Shown here in pieces: positions 1-10,408 of a stretch of DNA of 64,000 nucleotides (the first letter of the stretch is position 1; each line of letters starts with the position of its first letter). Both the position numbers and the translations under genes were made by a program. This DNA is from Bacteroidota bacterium (GTDB lineage Bacteria; Bacteroidota; Bacteroidia; Bacteroidales; UBA7960). The DNA is taken from positions 1 to 64,000 of the forward strand of contig JAGXRQ010000059.1 in assembly GCA_018335675.1 (NCBI GenBank), written 5' to 3'. Under the pieces are notes generated by a model, which worked only from the letters and a program-made list of their open reading frames with translations, was not told the origin of the DNA and did no database searches.

Positions 1-304
1 GACAAAATAAAACAATCAAACATAAGTCTATATTGGCTAAGGAACACATAAGCAAGGAAAATAACAATATCCACCTTCAACATGTAAACAACCTTCATGC
101 TCAACTGCGTAAATTCCTAAGACCATTTAATGGTGTAAGTTCAAAATATCTACAAAACTATCTAAACTGGTTTGCATATAAAGATAAACTATATGGAACG
201 AAGTCAACCATTAAACAATGGTTCTACGCAATTCTTGCTACGCCATACGCATATGAGCTGTTTTTGCAATTTAAAGATAATGCTGTTAATATTAGAACTT
301 AGCC
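1..304 (+). mobile_element. 3' part of an IS1595-family (ISXO2-like) transposase, truncated by the window start; possible IS right end at about 304 (...TTAGCC)
   Basis: Reading frame is open to the window edge; HLQHVNNLHAQLRKFLRPFNGVSSKYLQNYLNWF resembles the C-terminal region of IS1595-type transposases; stop TAG at 300-302 followed by CC. Confidence 0.6.
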
Positions 305-678
305 AGAAATATGTAAAAGAAGTTCCAGAAGTTGCCTTTGATCTTGTCAATAATATTCACGAACCTCTTACGATAATTTACGAAAATGCCCGTAATGTTG
401 CCAAGCATGTAGCTGCTGAAGATAAGTCTATTGCTATAAGAATACCTAGTGATGAGTTTTGTAGCACCCTCTTAAATAAGTTTGGCAAGCCAATTACTTC
501 TTCATCTGCAAATGTAAGTGGTGCACCAAGTCCACTGTATTATAGCCAAATTGATGATCAAATTAAAAATGCTGTGGATTATATTGTTCCAATAAATCAA
601 TTTGTCCTTAGCCGTCCAAAAGCATCCACAATTATAAGAATTACAGAAAACAAAGAAATTAAAGTACTTAGGAGTTAG
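305..678 (+). pseudogene. C-terminal part of Sua5/YrdC/TsaC threonylcarbamoyl-AMP synthase, lacking its N-terminal half
   Basis: KYVKEVPEVAFDLVNNIHEPLTIIY...PITSSSANVSGAPSP is YrdC/Sua5-like; no N-terminal half in the window, sequence joins directly to the transposase 3' end. Confidence 0.7.
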
Positions 679-706
679 TAATAGCAAAAATTTTTCTTAC
701 TTCATT

Positions 707-2125
707 TTGAAAAAATATCTTTCACACCCATTGTTCGAAATTATATCTGAAGCTGCATCAGAGTTGAATGTTAAGGTATATGTAATTGGTGGATGGGTTA
801 GGGATTTATTTCTTAAAAGAGATTCCAAAGATATTGACATCGTAGTCGTTGGAAACGGAATTCAGCTGGCAGAAAATCTTAAAAACAAATTTCCAAGCAA
901 GCATAAGCTTTCAGTTTTTAAAAACTTTGGAACGGCTATGCTTAAGTGGGATGAATGGGAAATTGAATTTGTGGGCGCAAGAAAAGAGTCTTACAGACAA
1001 GAGTCGAGAAAGCCTATTGTTGAAAATGCCAGCCTTGAAGAAGATATTAGCAGGAGAGATTTCACAATCAATACTTTGGCTATCAGTCTGAATAAAGATA
1101 GTTATGGCAAACTGCTTGATGTATACTGCGGTGTTGAGGATATAAACAAGAAAGTATTAAAAACTCCTCTGGATCCTGATATTACTTTTTCCGACGACCC
1201 ACTTAGAATGCTCAGGGCAGTAAGATTTGCCTCTCAACTTAGCTTCTCCATCGATAATAAATCTTTGAAAGCTATTAAGCGCAATGCTGAGCGAATTAAA
1301 ATTGTGGCAATGGAGAGAGTTATGGATGAATTTAACAAAATTATGTTGTCGGAAAAACCATCTATTGGACTAAAATTACTTAGAAATACAGGGCTGCTTA
1401 AACATTTCTTCCCCGAATTGGATAAATTACACGGAATAGATAGCGTTAACGGTAAAGCTCACAAAGATAATTTTTTACATACACTAAAGGTGCTTGATAA
1501 TCTGTCTGAATTGTCAGACGACTTATGGATTAGATGGGCGGCTCTTTTGCATGATATTGCAAAACCCGATACTAAAAAATTTGATAATGAAGTTGGTTGG
1601 TCTTTCCATGGGCATGAGTACCTGGGGCATTTAATGGTTGAAAAAATATTCAGAAACTTGAAATTGCCCCTTAATGAGAAAATGAAATATGTGCAGAAAC
1701 TTGTGCTTCTTCATTTAAGGCCAATTGCACTTAGCGAAAGTGATGTTACTGATTCTGCTGTCAGACGATTGCTTTTTGAAGCGGGTGACGATATCGACGA
1801 TCTTATGATGTTGTGCGAAGCTGATATTACTTCCGCAAATCCACTGAAAGTAAAGAAATACCTTAAGAATTTCGAGCAAGTTCGATTGAAACTTAAAGAA
1901 ATTGAAGAAAAAGATAAAATCCGAAATTGGCAACCTCCGATTTCAGGAGAGGATATTATGTCAGCATTTAATGTAGGTCCTTCTAGGGAAGTAGGTATGA
2001 TAAAAAAAGCTATTAGGGAAGCAATTTTGGATGGGAAAATTCTTAATAGCCGCAAGGATGCGCTTGAGTTTATGTTTCAGGAAGGCGAAAAATTAGGACT
2101 TACAAGAGCCGAAAATTCACATTAA
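707..2125 (+). CDS. cca: CCA tRNA nucleotidyltransferase / poly(A) polymerase family with HD domain
   Basis: GGWVRDLFLKRDSKDIDIVV nucleotidyltransferase motif; RRDFTINTLA; ALLHDIAKP HD motif; TTG start. Confidence 0.9.
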   Translation: MKKYLSHPLFEIISEAASELNVKVYVIGGWVRDLFLKRDSKDIDIVVVGNGIQLAENLKNKFPSKHKLSVFKNFGTAMLKWDEWEIEFVGARKESYRQESRKPIVENASLEEDISRRDFTINTLAISLNKDSYGKLLDVYCGVEDINKKVLKTPLDPDITFSDDPLRMLRAVRFASQLSFSIDNKSLKAIKRNAERIKIVAMERVMDEFNKIMLSEKPSIGLKLLRNTGLLKHFFPELDKLHGIDSVNGKAHKDNFLHTLKVLDNLSELSDDLWIRWAALLHDIAKPDTKKFDNEVGWSFHGHEYLGHLMVEKIFRNLKLPLNEKMKYVQKLVLLHLRPIALSESDVTDSAVRRLLFEAGDDIDDLMMLCEADITSANPLKVKKYLKNFEQVRLKLKEIEEKDKIRNWQPPISGEDIMSAFNVGPSREVGMIKKAIREAILDGKILNSRKDALEFMFQEGEKLGLTRAENSH

Positions 2126-2167
2126 TAATTAACTTTGCCTTAATCAATAATTGCTTAAAAATTTAAT

Positions 2168-2851
2168 ATGCACGCCTACAGATTTTTAATTCGATTTGAA
2201 GAGCTTTCTGACTTTAGCAGAGAGATTGATGTTCTTGCCGACCAGACTTTTGAAGACTTCTATAACGCATTAGCGACAAATTTAAAACTCGAGGATTCTA
2301 AATATGTAGTCTTCTATATTTGTGATCATAACTTTAGAAAAAAGACTGAAATTCCAAGAGAAGAGGCTTTTGCATCACCAAAGAAAAAAGTTAATAACGA
2401 TGATGATAATACTTCTACAGATAATGCAAAAATTATTCTGATGAAGAATGCCTATCTTAATGAATATATCGATGATCCGCACCAACGACTTATTATTGTT
2501 TATGATAAAATTAGTCAATGGACTTTTTATATCGAAATGACTAAGATATTGCAAGCTCAAGATAAAGTAAAGTACCCGGCCATTATTAAATCTGAAGGCG
2601 AAACCCCACGAGAACTCGTTCCTATAAAGATTATTGCTCCTGTTATAGAAGATAATGATGATTCTGTTTTTGTTGATGAAGATTCTGATGATGTTGATGA
2701 TGGAACATCCTATAACAATGAGGACATAGCTGAAATGGAAACCGACGAGTCGGGCGTAGTGGAAGTTGAAGATGAACCTTCTGAAGAAGAAGTGGATGAG
2801 CCTGATTTTTCTGAAGACTTTTCCGAAGACTTTGATGAAGAAAAATTCTGA
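2168..2851 (+). CDS. pRiA4b ORF-3-like protein (PRiA4_ORF3 family) with acidic C-terminal tail
   Basis: MHAYRFLIRFEELSDFSREIDVLADQTFEDFYNAL resembles the family N-terminus; position upstream of miaA. Confidence 0.65.
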   Translation: MHAYRFLIRFEELSDFSREIDVLADQTFEDFYNALATNLKLEDSKYVVFYICDHNFRKKTEIPREEAFASPKKKVNNDDDNTSTDNAKIILMKNAYLNEYIDDPHQRLIIVYDKISQWTFYIEMTKILQAQDKVKYPAIIKSEGETPRELVPIKIIAPVIEDNDDSVFVDEDSDDVDDGTSYNNEDIAEMETDESGVVEVEDEPSEEEVDEPDFSEDFSEDFDEEKF

Positions 2852-3743
2852 CAAAACTCTTATTGTGCTGACTGGCCCAACGGCTGTCGGTAAAACTGAC
2901 CTAAGTATTCAGATTGCTCAAATGCTTGGTGTTCCAATCATATCTGCTGATTCAAGGCAGTTTTATAATGATTTAAAAATAGGCGTTGCCACACCTTCTC
3001 AAAATCAACTTGAAATTGTTAAGCATTTTTTTATTGGGCATCTTTCCATAGGCGATTATTATAACGTATCTATGTTTGAAAATCAAGCTCTACAAGTATT
3101 AGATTCTATTTTTGAAAACTCTGATTATGCATTAGTTACAGGTGGGTCGGGCTTATATTTGGATGCTTTGTGTTATGGAATTGATGATCGTCCTGATGTG
3201 AATGATGATGTTAGAAATGAATTGAAATTATTTTATAAAGAAAATGGAATACAGGGATTAAGGCTGAAATTGAAATCTATCGACCCGGAGTTCTATAAAG
3301 AAGTTGATATAGCAAACCCTAACCGAATGATACGTGCAATTGAAGTTTTTCTTACAACAGGGGAAAAGTTTTCATCCCTTAGAAAAAAAACATCAAAAAA
3401 AAGAAACTTCACAACTAAAATGATAATTCTTGAAAGAGAAAGGGCCGAAATATTCAATCGTATTAATGACAGAGTAGATGTTATGATACAGCAAGGTCTT
3501 ATTGAGGAGGCATTAAGTGTAATTAAGTATAGAAACACAAATGCTCTTAATACCGTTGGATATAAGGAAATATATGACTGGATTGATAATAAATGCTCTC
3601 TTATTCAAGCAATTGAGAAAATAAAAACAAATACTAGACGTTACGCAAAAAGGCAAATCACTTGGTTTAAAAAATATGCTGATGCAAAATGGATTAACCC
3701 TGATAACTTTGAAGCCATTAAGTTTTTTATTTATGAGAAGTAA
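2835..3743 (+). CDS. miaA: tRNA dimethylallyltransferase MiaA
   Basis: LTGPTAVGKTDLSIQIA P-loop, ISADSRQFY, RRYAKRQITWFKK; start moved to ATG 2835 (ORF track began at 2766). Confidence 0.93.
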   Translation: MKKNSDKTLIVLTGPTAVGKTDLSIQIAQMLGVPIISADSRQFYNDLKIGVATPSQNQLEIVKHFFIGHLSIGDYYNVSMFENQALQVLDSIFENSDYALVTGGSGLYLDALCYGIDDRPDVNDDVRNELKLFYKENGIQGLRLKLKSIDPEFYKEVDIANPNRMIRAIEVFLTTGEKFSSLRKKTSKKRNFTTKMIILERERAEIFNRINDRVDVMIQQGLIEEALSVIKYRNTNALNTVGYKEIYDWIDNKCSLIQAIEKIKTNTRRYAKRQITWFKKYADAKWINPDNFEAIKFFIYEK

Positions 3744-4899
3744 CAGAAATTTTGGATTTAATGGATTGAACAGACTCTGTTTGTTTCTAATATTTTCATT
3801 ATCAATATCACTTGTTTATTCAACTGATATTGAAAGAAAAATAGAAAAGTCGGAAAAGTTCGCCCAGAAATATATAAAGTACTATAGCGAGAATAAAGCA
3901 GACTCACTTGCAATTCTGCTTAGAAGTTGGGAAATAGAAACTGGAATGAATGAGGCATTGTTTAGGGCTTATGCTTTATTCCTTGCTGATAAAAATCAGT
4001 TCCCCGGCACTTTGCTCCCATTTGGATTGTTAGAATATGCTACTGCTTGGGAAATTAGACATGGCCTTTTATTTAAAAATGAAAAAGACGATTTTTTCTA
4101 TACTCATCCTGAGTATTTTAGCTATATTCTAATTGGTGGAGAATTTGATAGGTTTACAATAGATGCTTCAAGAAGACTTATCAGCAAAATGGAAAAAGGA
4201 AGCCTTTCGCATTCTTTTATTTCTCTCTATGCAGGAGATATTGAGGATTTTTTCAAATCATTACCTAATGGAGCTCACGAGAATACCTTGTTAGGTGTTG
4301 AATATAAAGAGAAATATCAGAAGCTATTAAAAATGCCTGAAACTCACCTTGCAATAAATATTGGTGGCTGGTTTAATCAAGGGAATCTGAATAATTTAGG
4401 AACCAGACCATCATTAGGTATTGCCGTCGGGAGGTGGTATCCGAGGTTTAGGGCTGATTTAGCTTTTGATGTGAGATTTTTTGACACAAACAAAACTATT
4501 CAAATAGCTCTTACGGATACAATTATGCTAGAAGTAGGAAACTTTATGGGAGCAAGAATTGCTTTTGAAGGTGCCTATTCAATAATTAAAGCTAAACCCT
4601 ATAATGTTGATATATTTATTGGTGCTGGATATGAATGGTTTGAAATGTTCAAATCATGGCAAGACAGAAGAGGCGATGTATTCAGCTCTCCTTCATTATC
4701 TATGGGGTTAACATGTAGATATTTTTTCCCAAACAGATCTCATGTCGGGATTTCTTCAGCATATCATTTGCTATGGTTTGATAATCCGGGTGGAACTCCT
4801 CTTGATGGCAACGCAATTACTGTATCTCTACAAATAGGAATTTTGGAAAATCCTCGGAAAAAGGTTGGATTAAACCGTTTTGGGATTAATTACTGGTAA
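3733..4899 (+). CDS. hypothetical exported / outer-membrane-associated protein
   Basis: Hydrophobic N-terminus LCLFLIFSLSISLVYS; beta-rich C-terminal half; overlaps the miaA 3' end. Confidence 0.6.
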   Translation: MRSNRNFGFNGLNRLCLFLIFSLSISLVYSTDIERKIEKSEKFAQKYIKYYSENKADSLAILLRSWEIETGMNEALFRAYALFLADKNQFPGTLLPFGLLEYATAWEIRHGLLFKNEKDDFFYTHPEYFSYILIGGEFDRFTIDASRRLISKMEKGSLSHSFISLYAGDIEDFFKSLPNGAHENTLLGVEYKEKYQKLLKMPETHLAINIGGWFNQGNLNNLGTRPSLGIAVGRWYPRFRADLAFDVRFFDTNKTIQIALTDTIMLEVGNFMGARIAFEGAYSIIKAKPYNVDIFIGAGYEWFEMFKSWQDRRGDVFSSPSLSMGLTCRYFFPNRSHVGISSAYHLLWFDNPGGTPLDGNAITVSLQIGILENPRKKVGLNRFGINYW

Positions 4900-4900
4900 T

Positions 4901-5881
4901 TTATTTTGGAACTAGCCCAAATCTTTGATTTTTGTAGTCAATAACTATAGTGTAATCAAAGAAAAATGCGTATGAAATTGTTCCTGATATTCTTTTTCCG
5001 TCAAACCTTGTCTTTTCTCTGTCAACAAAGTATACATTTTGCCTGTTTAACTTAAAAGTTTCAAAGTAAACGTCTTCGTATGTATAAGTGCCTGATACTA
5101 TTTCAATTTTATTGAAATCTGAAAAAACAAGTAAGCTGTCTTTTGTGTGAATATTAGACTTTATTCTATTAAATAGCTTTTCATTATATACCTCTAAAAC
5201 AGGAGTAGAGTCACCACTTAACCAAAACCAATATTTTTTATTTCTTATTTTTATTGGAATAGTAATATATCCCATTACAAATTGAAGTTTTGTATAAATA
5301 CCTCTATTCAGATAACCTTCCGGGATAGCATCTGAATATCCAATCCTACGATTTGGGAAATCTATAAAGAGTACTTTTTTGCTAAATAAAACCGGACTAA
5401 TAGTTCCGCCAACATTTATGGCATGGGCATTTTGGCCGGTAGCTCTTGGATCTGTGACAACCTTAAATGCTGCCAACCCATAGTTCAATCGTGAATCACC
5501 AAGCTTTATCTCAATTCCAGGAAAATGTTCAATTACTGATCTGCCTGCAGATTGGCGCCTGACAATTTTTTGTTCGAATGCAGGGTAATGCCATATCATT
5601 GCATCTTTTGTCTTGTTGTATATTGTGTTCTCAGTTGCCATTAGACGGAAATATAATGGAAATGGAGCAGGAAGACCTTCAAATCTGACATCAACTAACA
5701 TATGAGCCTTCTCCACATTTAAATTGAAGTAATCAGGGTTGGCAAGCCATTCAAATTCAAACCAATTTATTTTACTTCCGTCAACTGCTACAGTGTCTTT
5801 TTTAATGCTAATGCTGAGGCATTCATTACTTTGTAATGAAAACAGGTACAACATATGTAAAAGTATCACTGCATTTTTCAT
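4901..5881 (-). CDS. hypothetical exported protein, possibly with a degenerate retropepsin-like fold
   Basis: Signal-like N-terminus; IKIRNKKYWFWLSGDSTPVLEV weakly resembles an aspartyl-protease strand but lacks DTG. Confidence 0.45.
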   Translation of the reverse strand: MKNAVILLHMLYLFSLQSNECLSISIKKDTVAVDGSKINWFEFEWLANPDYFNLNVEKAHMLVDVRFEGLPAPFPLYFRLMATENTIYNKTKDAMIWHYPAFEQKIVRRQSAGRSVIEHFPGIEIKLGDSRLNYGLAAFKVVTDPRATGQNAHAINVGGTISPVLFSKKVLFIDFPNRRIGYSDAIPEGYLNRGIYTKLQFVMGYITIPIKIRNKKYWFWLSGDSTPVLEVYNEKLFNRIKSNIHTKDSLLVFSDFNKIEIVSGTYTYEDVYFETFKLNRQNVYFVDREKTRFDGKRISGTISYAFFFDYTIVIDYKNQRFGLVPK

Positions 5882-6018
5882 TCTTCAAACTTAATATAAA
5901 TTATGCTAAATGAATTAAGTAGTTATACGGATGATGATTTAAACTATTAAAACTGTAAATTTGACTTCCAATAAACATAATTGTTAACTTTACAAGTGTT
6001 TAAAGAAATAGGATATTT

Positions 6019-8094
6019 ATGAATAAAATGATTAAAAACCTTGAGAGTAGATTGCCACTTATTTATAAAGCCTCTTTATTTGTTTTGAGCGTTGTGCTAA
6101 TAGTTTTTTTATTCCCACGTCAGGCTAGTTTTAAATATGAATTTACACAAGGAAGACCTTGGCTTGATGAGGACCTGATTGCCCCATTCGACTTTGCAAT
6201 TCAAAAATCTCCTGATGAGATAAAAAAAGAGGAAACTGATGTGATGGCTGGATTTATCCCTTTCTTTACATTCGATTCAGACGTTTTTGCCAATGTTGTT
6301 GAATATTCTATGATTGATTTAAATGAAAAATGGGAAAAACGGTCATTAATTGATGATTTTTCTGAATATAACAAGGCGTATAATGAGAAGTTTCTTAAAC
6401 AAATATTAGATTCAATATATTCTAAAGGCATAATTTTTATTGATGAAAGTTTTGAAAAACAATATAAGGAAACTTCTTTAAGGCTCATAAAAGGTCAAGT
6501 TGCAGAAACTAGAGAAACATCAGATTTTTATACAATCATTGAAGCTTACGAATATATCAGGAAATCTATTGGTAATTCTAATGGGGTTGCGAAAAAACTT
6601 ATTAAGGAAATTCTCGAGAAAAAAATTACTCATAATGTTTTTTATAATGATGAGTTTACCCAAAAAGCAAAGCAGACTGCTTTAGATAATATTTCGCCTA
6701 CAAGAGGAATGATACAGCAAGGAGAGAGAATCATATCTAAAGGAGAACTTATTACCGCTGAGAAATTTAGAATATTGGATTCATATAGGTCGGAATATAA
6801 CAAACAAACAGGCGATTCTGTCTGGTTTGCATATCTTCTTGCAGGTCAGGTTATGCTTGTTAGTTTTGCTATGATAGTTCTAGCTTTATTCCTTAAAACT
6901 TTCAGGAGGGATGTGTTTGCAAATAATAGAAAAGTAATTCTTATTCTTCTAACGGTTTGTATAATGGTTTTCTTTACAAGCCTTACTTTAAACTATGATA
7001 TTAAATTATTAAACATCGTGCCTGTTTGCCTTGTGCCAATTATTACAAGGGCTTTTTTTGATAATAGACTCGCTTTACATGTTCATATTATCACAATTAT
7101 TCTTATAGGGTTTTTAGTTCCTAGAAGCTTTGAGTTCGTTTTTATGCAATTTATAGCAGGTATTATTGCTATATTAAGCCTAGTAAGTCTTAGAAAAAGA
7201 GTGCAATTGTTTATTGCCGTAGGTTGGATAATTCTTTCCTATTCTGCAATATATTTTGGATTAAACTTACTGCAGGGCAATCAGCCTTCAGATATGGATA
7301 TTATGGTATTTGCTCGTTTTGGAATTAGCGGGATTCTTACTCTTTTTGCATATCCCTTAATATTTTTGCTTGAGAAATTATTCGGATTGAATACAGATTT
7401 TTCTCTTCTCGAACTATCAGATATTAATTCTCCTTTATTGAGAGATATGAGTCTGAAAGCCCCTGGTACATTTCAACATTCCTTGCAGGTTGCTAATTTA
7501 GCAGAGGAGGCAATATTTAAAATTGGCGGAAATAGCTTGCTTGTTAGAACCGGAGCATTATATCATGATATTGGTAAAATGGAAAGCCCTCTGTATTTTA
7601 CCGAAAACCAACATTCCGAATATAATCCACATGATGAGCTTACTAACGAAGAAAGTGCAGAAATAATTATTGGCCATGTAATCGATGGTATTGAAAAAGC
7701 CAGAAAGCATAATCTGCCCGAATATATTATTGATTTTATTCGCACCCATCATGGTACTTCAACAGCTAGATATTTTTATTCAAAGGAATTAATAAGCAAT
7801 CCTGATAAGGAGGTGTCAAAACAACCTTTTTTATATTCAGGGCCCTGTCCATATGACAGAGAAACAGCTGTATTAATGATGGCAGATGCTGTTGAGGCTG
7901 CATCAAGATCGTTGAAAAACCCCGATGAAGCAAGTATAGAAGAGCTTGTTGAGCAAATAATTGATGGGCAAGTCAACGACAAACAGTTTGCAAATGCTAA
8001 TATTACTTTCAGAGATATTACAAAGATTAAGGATATATTCAAACGTCGATTGATGAATATTTTCCATGTAAGAATATCTTATCCTTCAATGTAG
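6019..8094 (+). CDS. 7TM-HD family membrane phosphohydrolase (PgpH/YqfF-like, putative c-di-AMP phosphodiesterase)
   Basis: Extracytoplasmic N-terminal domain, multiple TM helices, HDIG-type core GTFQHSLQVANLAEEA...ALYHDIGKM. Confidence 0.88.
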   Translation: MNKMIKNLESRLPLIYKASLFVLSVVLIVFLFPRQASFKYEFTQGRPWLDEDLIAPFDFAIQKSPDEIKKEETDVMAGFIPFFTFDSDVFANVVEYSMIDLNEKWEKRSLIDDFSEYNKAYNEKFLKQILDSIYSKGIIFIDESFEKQYKETSLRLIKGQVAETRETSDFYTIIEAYEYIRKSIGNSNGVAKKLIKEILEKKITHNVFYNDEFTQKAKQTALDNISPTRGMIQQGERIISKGELITAEKFRILDSYRSEYNKQTGDSVWFAYLLAGQVMLVSFAMIVLALFLKTFRRDVFANNRKVILILLTVCIMVFFTSLTLNYDIKLLNIVPVCLVPIITRAFFDNRLALHVHIITIILIGFLVPRSFEFVFMQFIAGIIAILSLVSLRKRVQLFIAVGWIILSYSAIYFGLNLLQGNQPSDMDIMVFARFGISGILTLFAYPLIFLLEKLFGLNTDFSLLELSDINSPLLRDMSLKAPGTFQHSLQVANLAEEAIFKIGGNSLLVRTGALYHDIGKMESPLYFTENQHSEYNPHDELTNEESAEIIIGHVIDGIEKARKHNLPEYIIDFIRTHHGTSTARYFYSKELISNPDKEVSKQPFLYSGPCPYDRETAVLMMADAVEAASRSLKNPDEASIEELVEQIIDGQVNDKQFANANITFRDITKIKDIFKRRLMNIFHVRISYPSM

Positions 8095-8705
8095 CTATTT
8101 AAATCTGGTCCAAGATTAAAGACCAAATCAAGTAATGATAAGTTGGGAATAAATCCGTATCTATCGCTGAATGCTTGAAAATATTCAGGGAATTTAACTT
8201 GGATATCTCTTTCTTTGTTTTTAGGACTTAGTGTAAATCTGTAGTCAGTATTATAGTTTGTTTTAAATTCTGTTGTATAATTGATGTTTTTTTCAATCCC
8301 AAATTCCTTAAGCACTCTTTTCAATAACTCTGTATTCCATTCTATTAATAAGCCATTATATTGATTTTTATATAGTGGCTCAAAAAGTTCATTATAGTGC
8401 ATAAAATATGGAGTTTTATAATAGGCAGATTCAATTGCACGCCAATGATTGATTTGCCACCTTAGTGATGAGTCAGTTAATACTTCAGAAGTTTTTGTTT
8501 TATTTCCAAATGGTTTCTTTACAGGTATAATAAGATCTAGTTTTCCATTTGCTGTAAGGATTGTGCACCTGTTTCTCCAAGTTTGCTTCTGGTAAGTTTC
8601 GAAAAACTCAATTAATATATTGTCGCTTTTGCCTATATAATATAGATACTCTGCTGATGGAAGGTAGGCTGTCGAAAATACTGATTGTATTGCTTCTTCG
8701 ACCAT
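8079..8705 (-). CDS. WbqC-like family protein
   Basis: AYLPSAEYLYYIGKSDNILIEFFETYQKQTWRNRCTI...LIIPVKK is WbqC-like. Confidence 0.85.
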   Translation of the reverse strand: MVEEAIQSVFSTAYLPSAEYLYYIGKSDNILIEFFETYQKQTWRNRCTILTANGKLDLIIPVKKPFGNKTKTSEVLTDSSLRWQINHWRAIESAYYKTPYFMHYNELFEPLYKNQYNGLLIEWNTELLKRVLKEFGIEKNINYTTEFKTNYNTDYRFTLSPKNKERDIQVKFPEYFQAFSDRYGFIPNLSLLDLVFNLGPDLNSYIEG

Positions 8706-8706
8706 A

Positions 8707-9339
8707 TTATTGCTTTTTATTATGGAATAAGTGAACCAATAATTTGGTTTGAAAGAATTCTTCAGTAAATACTTCAGATAATCTGATTATTTTACTGTGT
8801 TTTTTAAATGGTTGAATTTCAGCATCAATGTCGCCTCCCTTAAGGTATAATATCCCATTTGGAAAATCATTTATTGATTTATTACTTATCTTGTTTCCCA
8901 TCCAACCATAAAATTCAGTCATGTTTGTCACTGCTCTACTCATAATAAAATCAAATTTTTTTTCAATTGTTTCAGCACGGATGTTTAATGCCTCAACATT
9001 TTTAAGTCCTAATTCTTCAGCAACAGCATTCACAACCTTAATCTTTTTTCCAATAGAATCAACCAGTGTAAATTTGCATTCTGGGAAAACAATAGCCAAC
9101 GGAATTCCTGGAAATCCTCCTCCAGTACCCACGTCTAAAATTTCACTTCCTTCCTTGAATTTAAAATAATGTGCTATAGTTAGTGAGTGTAAAACATGGT
9201 GTAAATAAAAATTATCCATGTCTTTACGACTTATTACATTAATCTTACTGTTCCAATCAATATATAATGCCTTCAAGCTATTGAGTTGCTCAACTTGAAT
9301 GCTACTTAGATTAGGAAAATATTTACTGACTTCTTTCAT
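8707..9339 (-). CDS. rsmG: 16S rRNA (guanine(527)-N(7))-methyltransferase RsmG
   Basis: EILDVGTGGGFPGIPLAIVFPECKFTLVDSIGKK SAM motif; MSRAVT; start chosen at internal Met (MKEVSKYFPNLS). Confidence 0.92.
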   Translation of the reverse strand: MKEVSKYFPNLSSIQVEQLNSLKALYIDWNSKINVISRKDMDNFYLHHVLHSLTIAHYFKFKEGSEILDVGTGGGFPGIPLAIVFPECKFTLVDSIGKKIKVVNAVAEELGLKNVEALNIRAETIEKKFDFIMSRAVTNMTEFYGWMGNKISNKSINDFPNGILYLKGGDIDAEIQPFKKHSKIIRLSEVFTEEFFQTKLLVHLFHNKKQ

Positions 9340-9470
9340 ATTCAGCAATTCCTTTATTTTTTTTCTTTTTAATAGTTGTATTTTTGAAGTCAAAATTAAA
9401 GCTTTATTCCATTTCAATTGGAAATATAATTTAGTCGAGTGCGTTTTTTATTGAAATAATACCATATATA

Positions 9471-10403
9471 ATGAGAAAATCTGTTATTACATTAATTTCT
9501 TTTCTGTTTATAATTCATTCATTAAATGCTCAACCTCGCATATCTTTAAATCAATATATAGACACTTATAAAAGTGTTGCTATGGAAGAAATGCGAATTT
9601 ATGGAATTCCTGCGAGTATAAAGCTAGCTCAAGGGATTCTTGAGTCTGGCTTTGGGAATAGCGACTTGGCAGTGAAAGCAAAAAATCACTTTGGAGTAAA
9701 GTGCTCGGGATGGCAAGGCAAAACTTATCTAAAAGACGATGATGCAAAGGATGAGTGTTTCAGGGCTTATGATGATCCCCGACAGTCGTGGAGAGACCAC
9801 TCGGAATTTATTAAAAACCGAGAGAGATATGCATCTTTATTCAATCTTAAAAAAGATGATTATAAAGGATGGGCCAGAGGATTGCAGAGAGCGGGATATG
9901 CTACTAACCCAAATTATTCAAACTTGCTGATTAGAATTATTGAAGAGAACAAACTTTATGAATATGATAAACAGGTGTTGTCTGGTGCAAAGGTTGATGT
10001 GAAAGAAAATGGTAAAACCCCAATAGTGACAAAAGACCCAGATGATTTTTCTACGGTATCAATTAGTAGGGAAGTTTTGCTTAATAATAACATCCGATAT
10101 ATTGTTGCTGAAAGGGGAGATACTCCTAAAAAAATTGCCGACGAATTTAATATGAGAGAATGGCAGATATATAAATACAATGAGTTTGAAAAGAATGTAG
10201 TTATAACTCCAGGACAAATTGTTTATTTGCAACCGAAGAAAAGAAAGGCAGAAGTTAGCACTCACTCTGTAATGCAAGGGGAAAGCATTCATGATATTTC
10301 TCAGAAATACGGTGTAAAAACAAAGTATATCTATAAAAGGAATGACCTGAACCCTGGAGATGAACCCAAAGCAGGAGATGTGATTAAGCTTAGAAGGAGA
10401 TAA
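9471..10403 (+). CDS. glucosaminidase-domain protein with C-terminal LysM repeats (peptidoglycan hydrolase)
   Basis: PASIKLAQGILESGFGNSDLAVKAKNHFGVKC; two LysM-like segments YIVAERGDTPKKIADEF and HSVMQGESIHDISQKYGV. Confidence 0.88.
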   Translation: MRKSVITLISFLFIIHSLNAQPRISLNQYIDTYKSVAMEEMRIYGIPASIKLAQGILESGFGNSDLAVKAKNHFGVKCSGWQGKTYLKDDDAKDECFRAYDDPRQSWRDHSEFIKNRERYASLFNLKKDDYKGWARGLQRAGYATNPNYSNLLIRIIEENKLYEYDKQVLSGAKVDVKENGKTPIVTKDPDDFSTVSISREVLLNNNIRYIVAERGDTPKKIADEFNMREWQIYKYNEFEKNVVITPGQIVYLQPKKRKAEVSTHSVMQGESIHDISQKYGVKTKYIYKRNDLNPGDEPKAGDVIKLRRR

Positions 10404-10408
10404 CTAAA

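Noticed and set aside
2375-2854. 159-aa minus-strand ORF
   Set aside because: Antisense to the acidic PRiA4_ORF3-like gene; composition is a by-product of GAT/GAA-rich codons.
8079-8094. 16-nt overlap of convergent genes (7TM-HD and WbqC-like)
   Set aside because: Ordinary tail-to-tail overlap; both frames are well supported.
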